A DNA stretch of 64,000 bases from CAZNLH01 sp964573995 (GTDB lineage: Bacteria > Gemmatimonadota > CAZMKB01 > CAZNLH01): assembly GCA_964573995.1 (NCBI GenBank), contig CAZNLH010000014.1:6160-70159 (forward strand). Direction: 5' to 3'. Numbering within the stretch: position 1 is the first letter of the stretch; every line of letters starts with the position of its first letter. The position numbers were made by a program, and so were the translations under genes. Shown piece by piece: positions 59,046 through 64,000 of this stretch. The notes below the pieces were generated by a model, which saw only the letters and a program-made list of their open reading frames with translations, had not been told where the DNA came from and did not search any database.

Positions 59046-60821
59046 ATGGAGAAACCGGGCAAGAAAAAGTATCCGAACCTCTTCCAGCCGGCAAGGATCG
59101 GGAACCTGCCGGTACGCAACAGGATAAAGTACGCGGCCTGCTCCGTATCAAACTTCAACAACCGGGACGGGACNNNNNNNNNNNNNNNNNNNNNNNNNNN
59201 NNNNNNNNNNNNNNNNNNNNNNNNNNNNNNNNNNNNNNNNNNNNNNNNNNNNNNNNNNNNNNNNNNNNNNNNNAAGCACTTCCGGCCTCCCAGGCGGATG
59301 ACCAAGGAAGAGATCAGAAGATGCATCGACGACCACGTGCAGGCCACCCGAAGGGCCCTGGAGGCCGGATTCGACGGGGTGGAGGTCACGGCCTTCATGG
59401 GTTATCTCCTGGCAAACTTCCTGTCCAAGTTCACCAACAACCGTACGGACGAGTACGGGGGGTCTCTCGAGAACCGCGGGAGGTTCATGCGGGAACTGGT
59501 CCGGGCGATGAAAAGGGAACTCGGTGAGAAACCGATGATAATCCGCTTGAACGGCCTCGAACTGATGGACGAATACGGCGGTAGCAGCCCTGAGGAGTGC
59601 CTCGATTTCATGAAGATGGCCGAGGACGCCGGCGCGGATTGTATCAGCATCGTGATAGGATGGCACGAGTCGAGGCGTGGAGCCCTCGGCCGCGACGTCG
59701 CCACCGACGAATGGCTCTATGTCTCCGAGCGAGCCAAGGAGGTCGTATCGATACCCGTCGCCTTCGGGCCCAGGTTCGGCGACCCCATCCTCGCCGACAA
59801 GGCCCTTGCCGAAGGAAAACTCGACTTCTGGGAGGTCTGCCGGCCCATGCTCGCCGACCCCGACCTCATCCACAAGGTGGAGGAGGACCGCGTGGAGGAA
59901 ATCAAGCCCTGCCTGGGCGGCCTCGTCTGCCTTGCGCGCATGTTCAGGAACCTCCCCTACATCTGCACCGTGAACCCGCGGCTGGGCCACGAGGCAGAGT
60001 CCTCGTACGATCTCGAACCGGCAAGGTTACGAAAGCGGATTCTCGTGATCGGCGGCGGGCCTGCGGGCCTCGAATGCGCCATCACCGCGGCGAAGCGCGG
60101 CCACGAGGTAACGATCCACGAGAGGGAGGAACGACTCGGCGGACAACTGATCTATGCAGCCCATGAGCCTTCAGGGAGCAACAAGTTCGGCGACCTCGTC
60201 CGCTATTATGAGATCCAGATCGAAAAACTCGGCATCGCCGTTGAACTCAACTCCGAGATGACGGCCCGGCGGGCCCATGAACTGGAGCCAGACGTCGCGG
60301 TCATTGCAACCGGCGCCGAACTGGGTTCATGCCCCTATACGGTCGCCACCGGCGCGGCTCTCGTAAGTGCCTATGACCTGCTTGGAGACAGGGTCGAGCC
60401 CTCGGGCCACGTCGTCGTCATCGGGGGCGAGAGGCTCGGGCTTGTCGCAGCGGAATACGCCGCCTCAAAGGGGTGCGGCGTCACTGTCCTGGAGGAAGGC
60501 AGGGGACTCGGCAGGGACGTGGCCGCGACATTCAGGTGGCGCCACGCCGCATGGCTCAAGGAGATGGCAATACGGTCGTACACCGGCGCGAGGATCGTCC
60601 TGATAGAAGATCGCGCCGTCAGGTTCCTCGACAGGGAGGGCGAAGAGGTCGCCCTGAAGGCCGATACCATCGTACTGGGCACCCCTCGAAGGTCCCGGAA
60701 AGGCCTCATCCCCGAGATGGAGTATTCGGTGGATGAACTCTACGCGATAGGCGACGCCGTATTCCCCAGATCACTCCCCGATGCAATCCACGGCGGTTAC
60801 CGCCTGGCCGCGAGGATCTGA
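59046..60821 (+). CDS. Old-Yellow-Enzyme-type FMN/FAD oxidoreductase (2,4-dienoyl-CoA reductase-like), gap inside
   Basis: Residues 1-42 (LFQPARIGNLPVRNRI, AACSVSNFNNRDG) are the start of the FMN barrel. After the gap the barrel resumes with MTKEEIRRCIDDHVQATRRALEAGFDGVEV and NNRTDEYGGSLENR, the OYE active-site stretch. The Fe-S region reads PCLGGLVC ... CTVNP, keeping three cysteines but lacking the second Cys of the usual CxxC. From about residue 335, RILVIGGGPAGLECAITAAKRGHEV begins the FAD/NAD part. Comparison with FadH suggests about 90 residues lost, though only 100 Ns are shown. Members reduce enoyl or dienoyl thioesters or degrade amines. Its place downstream of the thiolase set favours acyl-CoA chemistry. 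Confidence 0.85.
   Translation: MEKPGKKKYPNLFQPARIGNLPVRNRIKYAACSVSNFNNRDGXXXXXXXXXXXXXXXXXXXXXXXXXXXXXXXXXXKHFRPPRRMTKEEIRRCIDDHVQATRRALEAGFDGVEVTAFMGYLLANFLSKFTNNRTDEYGGSLENRGRFMRELVRAMKRELGEKPMIIRLNGLELMDEYGGSSPEECLDFMKMAEDAGADCISIVIGWHESRRGALGRDVATDEWLYVSERAKEVVSIPVAFGPRFGDPILADKALAEGKLDFWEVCRPMLADPDLIHKVEEDRVEEIKPCLGGLVCLARMFRNLPYICTVNPRLGHEAESSYDLEPARLRKRILVIGGGPAGLECAITAAKRGHEVTIHEREERLGGQLIYAAHEPSGSNKFGDLVRYYEIQIEKLGIAVELNSEMTARRAHELEPDVAVIATGAELGSCPYTVATGAALVSAYDLLGDRVEPSGHVVVIGGERLGLVAAEYAASKGCGVTVLEEGRGLGRDVAATFRWRHAAWLKEMAIRSYTGARIVLIEDRAVRFLDREGEEVALKADTIVLGTPRRSRKGLIPEMEYSVDELYAIGDAVFPRSLPDAIHGGYRLAARI
59174..59273. other. 100-N scaffold gap, true size probably larger
   Basis: The gene on both sides is in one frame by chance. 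Family length suggests about 280 bases are missing, not 100. Confidence 0.85.
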
Positions 60822-60957
60822 TCGCATCGATTCCTTCGTTTCACGAGTTCAACGACGAATCACTCGATCAAGAGTGCCTGTGACGGAACCTTCATCCATC
60901 CCGTCGGCCGGGAAATTCTCCAACGGAGCGAGGGCGAGAGCAGATCGATCTTAGTCA

Positions 60958-62016
60958 TCATGGCAACAAGTCGCTATTTATCAGGTAATCACCGATAGTC
61001 CGTGCAGCGAGATCATTGCCTGCAGGCGAGAGGTGGGTGATATCGAGGAAAAGGTCATCTTCTGCCTGTTCCCTGAAAGCGGGCAGAAGATCGAGGAATG
61101 GCACCCTTAGCGAGCGGCAAAACTCGGCCAGCCTCTTCTGGGGCCTGCCTGGAACAGGCCTTTCTTCCAACTGGAACCGAATGGGGAAGCATACGAGCAG
61201 GACCTCAGCCTCATGTTCCCTCGACCATTCGAACATATCATTGAGGTCTTCGAGGGCCTCAGCGAAGCCCTCAACCGCCGATTCCGTGTCGAGTTCCATC
61301 ACATCGCGATTGATCTCTTTTCTTAATTCATGGAGATCCCGTTCGGGCTTCGCCCACCTTCTCGACATCTTTGTAAGCCAGCCGATTGATCTGACCACAT
61401 AAAGGCGCTGGAGAAGATCATAGGCACCTGCCATTATTCCGTATCGCCCGCTTCGATTCAACAGGTCGCGGAACTGGCCCCGCTGGTACGCCCTCGCGTA
61501 AGGTGAGGCATCGTTGAGGACGAAACCGATGATCGCGATATCCGGTCGAAAGGCCGAACCCTCCCGGTCCAGGAACATCGACTCCTCCCTCGTCGAATAC
61601 CCGTTGACCCCGGCATTGAGGACACGGGGTGACAATCCATGGTAATGCCCTTCAAGGTATTTCTGCAGGATATGAGGGTAGTCCTCTCCTTCCGTTACCT
61701 TGTAACCGAAGGTAACGGAATCCCCAACGATCAGCAGGCGGACCTCTCCTTCGGGCTTTTCTACCGGAAAATCCGGGCACCTCATCCCCCTGGAATTTAT
61801 GATATATTCGACCCCCTCGGATTGATGAACAACGTGTTGGTTGGGCTTGTTCTTCCATAGAATATCCTTGTCCACGACGTATTCTATTTCCGCCCTCCGG
61901 GCAGGCGATTTGAAATCCAAGAGCGATCGAAGGAGGACCTCGAGGATCGTGAAGAAGAGGAGGCAGATGATTGCCGATAAGATAACGTTTTTGAGCAGCG
62001 ATTGCTTGGATGACAT
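60958..62016 (-). CDS. Membrane-anchored SGNH/GDSL hydrolase-like protein (paralogue of 35771)
   Basis: 352 residues from ATG 62016. One membrane helix (about 10-32) precedes the SGNH domain: LLIVGDSVTFGYKV has the nucleophile Ser, NAGVNGYSTREE the Gly block, IGFVLNDASP the Asn block, and FLDITHLSPAGNDLAA the catalytic Asp and His. The whole protein aligns with the one at 35771-36796, though this copy keeps DxxH where that one has ExxH. It likely acts on acetyl or other ester groups of the envelope. A longer frame to 62094 lacks a ribosome site. It is not near glycan genes, so the pair may serve different polymers. Confidence 0.82.
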   Translation of the reverse strand: MSSKQSLLKNVILSAIICLLFFTILEVLLRSLLDFKSPARRAEIEYVVDKDILWKNKPNQHVVHQSEGVEYIINSRGMRCPDFPVEKPEGEVRLLIVGDSVTFGYKVTEGEDYPHILQKYLEGHYHGLSPRVLNAGVNGYSTREESMFLDREGSAFRPDIAIIGFVLNDASPYARAYQRGQFRDLLNRSGRYGIMAGAYDLLQRLYVVRSIGWLTKMSRRWAKPERDLHELRKEINRDVMELDTESAVEGFAEALEDLNDMFEWSREHEAEVLLVCFPIRFQLEERPVPGRPQKRLAEFCRSLRVPFLDLLPAFREQAEDDLFLDITHLSPAGNDLAARTIGDYLINSDLLP

Positions 62017-62190
62017 GCCTAATCTCGAGACAACGCTCGGCCGTAGCGTATATGAGAGACATAATTGTATTACATGGTCCGAGACCCTCATCACCGGAGT
62101 CTCCCCAGCCGGACCTACTGCGGAATATGCCCCTTGTATTGCCTATCCATTACGATCCGATAATCTATGCCGCCCTTTCACGGCATGGAT

Positions 62191-62454
62191 TCAAGGCCTG
62201 CCGCCTACCACTTCCAGAAGGAAAACGTCTCCTGCCTGGTAAACTGCCATTCGGCAGAATCCCCGATGAATACCGAGCAAATGTATTCCCCGTCGGTGCG
62301 CCGCGTCCGAATAGGAGTTGTTCCCGAGGATGGGGCCGTTGTCGGCGCAGAGATACCATCCCGGGGCAAAGTTCGGAGCCCCCCGGGCGTGCGCTTGGGC
62401 CTCGACGCACGCCATCATCACCAGAACAATCAACCAGAGCCTGAAGAAGCTCAT
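62191..62454 (-). CDS. Small secreted protein, 87 aa, unknown function
   Basis: The ATG at 62454 has GGAGG six bases upstream and a sigma-70 promoter 90-120 bases upstream. The first 23 residues (MSFFRLWLIVLVMMACVEAQAHA) form a signal peptide with an AxA-type cleavage site. The mature part is about 64 residues with two cysteines, rich in Gly and aromatic residues (GWYLCADNGPILGNNSYSD). I recognise no family. It may be a truncated relic, but the control signals are intact. It lies upstream of the SGNH gene in the same direction, 174 bp away. Confidence 0.6.
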   Translation of the reverse strand: MSFFRLWLIVLVMMACVEAQAHARGAPNFAPGWYLCADNGPILGNNSYSDAAHRRGIHLLGIHRGFCRMAVYQAGDVFLLEVVGGRP

Positions 62455-62542
62455 CTATTCCTCCTCTCTCCAACTCGAGCGTCAAGAGATAAGAAGATGG
62501 ATTAAACGGCGAATCTTGCACCTTCGATCACCACCAGTGAAG

Positions 62543-62572
62543 ATAATAGCACATCGTGGGCGTTACAGTCAA
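62543..62572 (-). promoter_or_regulatory. Sigma-70 promoter (extended -10) of the small secreted protein gene
   Basis: On the minus strand TTGACT (62572-62567), 18 bases, TGCTATTAT with the -10 at 62548-62543. Confidence 0.65.
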
Positions 62573-63073
62573 GGAAATCTTGGTGAAAAATTTGATGGTT
62601 TGCCTGGTTCGTATCGGTTCAGTGTCCTCTCGTGAATCGTGTAACCATCGACTTAGTAAGTAGTTCGGAATTCAGAACGAACGGCTACCCCTGCTCGGGA
62701 GATATCTCATATTTTCCGTATCCGGTCATACTCGATCGAAAATGGGGTGTAAAACACTTTACAAACCATACAAGCAGCATTACGCTTATCACATACGGGG
62801 GCCGGGAACGACTCTTCACTATCTCCCTCAGGGGTCGGCAGCCTGGTGTGGCATATCCGCTCCGCGTCATCCCCTCTATTCATCCCCGTGACTCACCCCT
62901 ACGCGAATCGTATACCCAGCCCGTCCTTGGTGGACTTGGCCGGGGCATGTCCATGGAAAAGTGCCCGCTGATGATGAAAGGAGGGATCAATCGGGTGAAC
63001 CGGGAGGAAGATCCCATCTCAAAACAACCTTGATGATATATCCGCGGACAGACGAAGCAGGAGAGGCGACAAC
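62573..63073. other. Intergenic stretch without recognised features
   Basis: About 500 bases. A 133-codon frame lies here but has no ribosome site and no family resemblance. I see no repeats or terminators. Confidence 0.5.
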
Positions 63074-63343
63074 ATGAATATCAAAAGAACGACTGCCTTG
63101 GCAGTGGTCCTGGAGAAGCCGTAGGGATGGACCTACGCGCCAGACCTGCTGCAGTTCTACGACGCGAAGTCGACGATCGAGCAGGAACTCTACGTCATGT
63201 TCCTCGAGTACCGGATGCGGGCCTTCGAGGGCGCCTTCCACATGAACTTCGACTACAGCCACTGGTACGGATGGGCGCCGATGAAGGAGTCATTGCAGAA
63301 GATCCGTGACGAGGCGGGAAGAATGAGGAAGGAGAGGAGTTAG
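63074..63343 (+). pseudogene. Broken or chimeric ORF with in-frame TAG at codon 17
   Basis: ATG 63074 follows AGGAG by nine bases and reads 16 codons to an in-frame TAG (63122-63124). The same frame then runs 72 further codons to TAG 63341-63343. The second part (WTYAPDLLQFYDAKSTIEQE ... HWYGWAPMKESLQKIRDEAG) looks like real protein, helical and Trp/Tyr-rich, but I cannot assign it. GC rises sharply from here on. Either a nonsense mutation, a sequencing error (TGG to TAG would give Trp) or a contig join near 63120 explains it. Its end overlaps the molybdenum hydroxylase stop by three bases. Confidence 0.5.
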
Positions 63344-64000
63344 CGCAGGGCCGTTAGGACCTTCTCCGGGGTGATTGGGAGGTCACGGATGCGCACGCCC
63401 ACGGCGTCGTAGACGGCGTTGGCGATCGCGGGGGCGGTCGGGACCATCCCGGGCTCCCCCACCCCCTTCGCCCCGAAGGGCCCTTCCGGCTCGTCGGTCT
63501 CGACGTAGGCGACCTCGACGGGGAAGGCCATCTCGGTGATCCTCGGGATCTTGTAGTCGGTGAAGTTCGGGTTCAGGATCCGGCCCCGTTCGGACCGGAG
63601 TTCCTCGTAGAGGGCGTATCCGATCCCCTGGGCCAGGGCCCCGTATATCTGTCCCGATAGGGTCTGCGGGTTCAGGACCCGCCCGACGTCGTGGACCGCG
63701 ACCACGCGGAGTATCCGCACCTCGCCCGTCTCCCGGTCCACCTCGACCTCGACCCCCTGGACCCCGTAGGCGTAGGCCGCCGATAGGTTCCCGCGTCCGA
63801 CCTTCCAGTCGGGCAATTCGCTGTTCGGCTCGTAGAAGGCCTCGGCCGTCAGCACCTCCCCCTGCCTGCCGCGGAAGTGCATCGCGCGCAGCATCCGTCC
63901 CAGTTCCACCCGGAGCCACGGCTCCTCCGGCGCCCCCTCGAGAATGAGGCGGCCGTCCCGCAGCGTGAAGTTCCCCCGCCTCGCCGCCCCCCGGACGTCG
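63340..64000 (-). CDS. Molybdopterin-binding subunit of a xanthine dehydrogenase-family hydroxylase, C-terminal part
   Basis: The frame is open through the right edge, so the N terminus is outside the window. About 220 residues are seen: AYGVQGVEVEVDRETGEVRILRVVAVHDVGRVLNPQTLSGQIYGALAQGIGYALYEE is a late moco-domain segment, and PFGAKGVGEPGMVPTAPAIANAVYDAVGVRIRDLPITPEKVL carries the catalytic Glu in GVGE and the typical end. Members hydroxylate purines, aldehydes, CO or hydroxybenzoyl-CoA. Codons are strongly GC-rich (70-80 % GC in sampled lines) against about 55 % in most of the window, which suggests transfer or an assembly join. The stop overlaps the broken ORF. Confidence 0.85.
   Translation of the reverse strand, partial: DVRGAARRGNFTLRDGRLILEGAPEEPWLRVELGRMLRAMHFRGRQGEVLTAEAFYEPNSELPDWKVGRGNLSAAYAYGVQGVEVEVDRETGEVRILRVVAVHDVGRVLNPQTLSGQIYGALAQGIGYALYEELRSERGRILNPNFTDYKIPRITEMAFPVEVAYVETDEPEGPFGAKGVGEPGMVPTAPAIANAVYDAVGVRIRDLPITPEKVLTALR

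Noticed and set aside
63122..63124. In-frame TAG as a pyrrolysine or selenocysteine-like recoding signal
   Set aside because: No hairpin follows, the protein is not a methylamine methyltransferase, and the site sits at a compositional break; mutation or assembly error is simpler.
63359..63919. Second minus-strand frame inside the GC-rich end (178 codons)
   Set aside because: It is the out-of-frame shadow of the molybdenum hydroxylase, which carries the conserved GVGE motif.
1..64000. rRNA, tRNA, CRISPR arrays, insertion sequences, phage or plasmid origins
   Set aside because: I looked for cloverleaf-type T-loop motifs, regularly spaced repeats and transposase or integrase motifs and found none; GTTCGA hits (for example near 8346 and 30953) lie inside genes.

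Overview
The window looks like a scaffold from an uncultivated, GC-moderate (by eye about 55-58 %) Gram-negative-type bacterium, most plausibly of the FCB superphylum or a neighbouring lineage (Krumholzibacteriota, Eisenbacteria, Latescibacterota, Zixibacteria and similar). The main reason is that two secreted proteins (5890-7824 and 47851-49767) end in the NPFNPSTT-type C-terminal sorting/FlgD-Ig-like domain typical of those groups. Lipoprotein signals, an MltD-type lytic transglycosylase, a GT9 heptosyltransferase-like enzyme and many surface-glycan genes fit a two-membrane cell. Promoters read easily as TTGACA / 16-18 bp / TAnnnT on both strands. There are three 100-N scaffold gaps and no rRNA, tRNA, CRISPR array or insertion sequence that I can recognise.

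Layout. 1-5269 (minus strand): a sigma-54 activator, then a tetraether-lipid-synthase-like radical SAM protein, a HEAT-repeat protein and the start of a BadF-type CoA-enzyme activase, with a candidate -24/-12 promoter between the activator and the radical SAM gene. 5890-9054: a large secreted protein with a terminator, then a membrane protein plus winged-helix regulator pair behind a promoter with a palindromic operator. 9074-14514: housekeeping (ThiI/MnmA-like sulfur transferase with TusA, MltD, ThiD, LipA). 14739-36796: a surface glycan or glycolipid island with four radical SAM enzymes (two B12-binding), two methyltransferases, two GT-C-like membrane enzymes, two paralogous GT2 enzymes, an FAD oxidoreductase of UDP-galactopyranose-mutase type, three sulfatase-fold enzymes that carry Thr at the nucleophile position, and an SGNH hydrolase. 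37006-38778: a secreted PHP-domain metallohydrolase. 39163-44832: a tight five-gene catabolic operon (LarA-like racemase, alanine-glyoxylate-type aminotransferase, FGGY kinase, zinc dehydrogenase, class II aldolase) behind a promoter with tandem palindromic operators. 44825-49767: CvpA, a PL11-like rhamnogalacturonan lyase and an eight-heme secreted cytochrome. 49924-54357: GT9, a circularly permuted phosphoglycerate mutase, a flavin reductase, an AhpD-like protein and an isochorismatase-like hydrolase. 54609-60821: a beta-oxidation-like set (thiolase, 3-hydroxyacyl-CoA dehydrogenase/enoyl-CoA hydratase fusion, Old-Yellow-Enzyme-type oxidoreductase) interrupted by a serine hydrolase and two gaps. 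60958-64000: an SGNH hydrolase, a small secreted protein, a broken ORF and, at a sharp rise in GC, the C-terminal part of a molybdenum hydroxylase.

The points I think most worth following are: (1) a phosphoglycerate mutase whose two sequence halves are swapped in one uninterrupted ORF, apparently a true circular permutation with all metal ligands and the catalytic serine kept; (2) the five-gene operon, whose enzymes together make chemical sense as a pentonate-type sugar-acid pathway ending in DHAP plus glyoxylate, then glycine; (3) the radical-SAM-rich glycan island; (4) the sigma-54-controlled tetraether-lipid-synthase-like operon. One scaffold gap (16159-16258) is an assembly artefact: identical 55-bp ends flank it, and collapsing them restores one intact gene.
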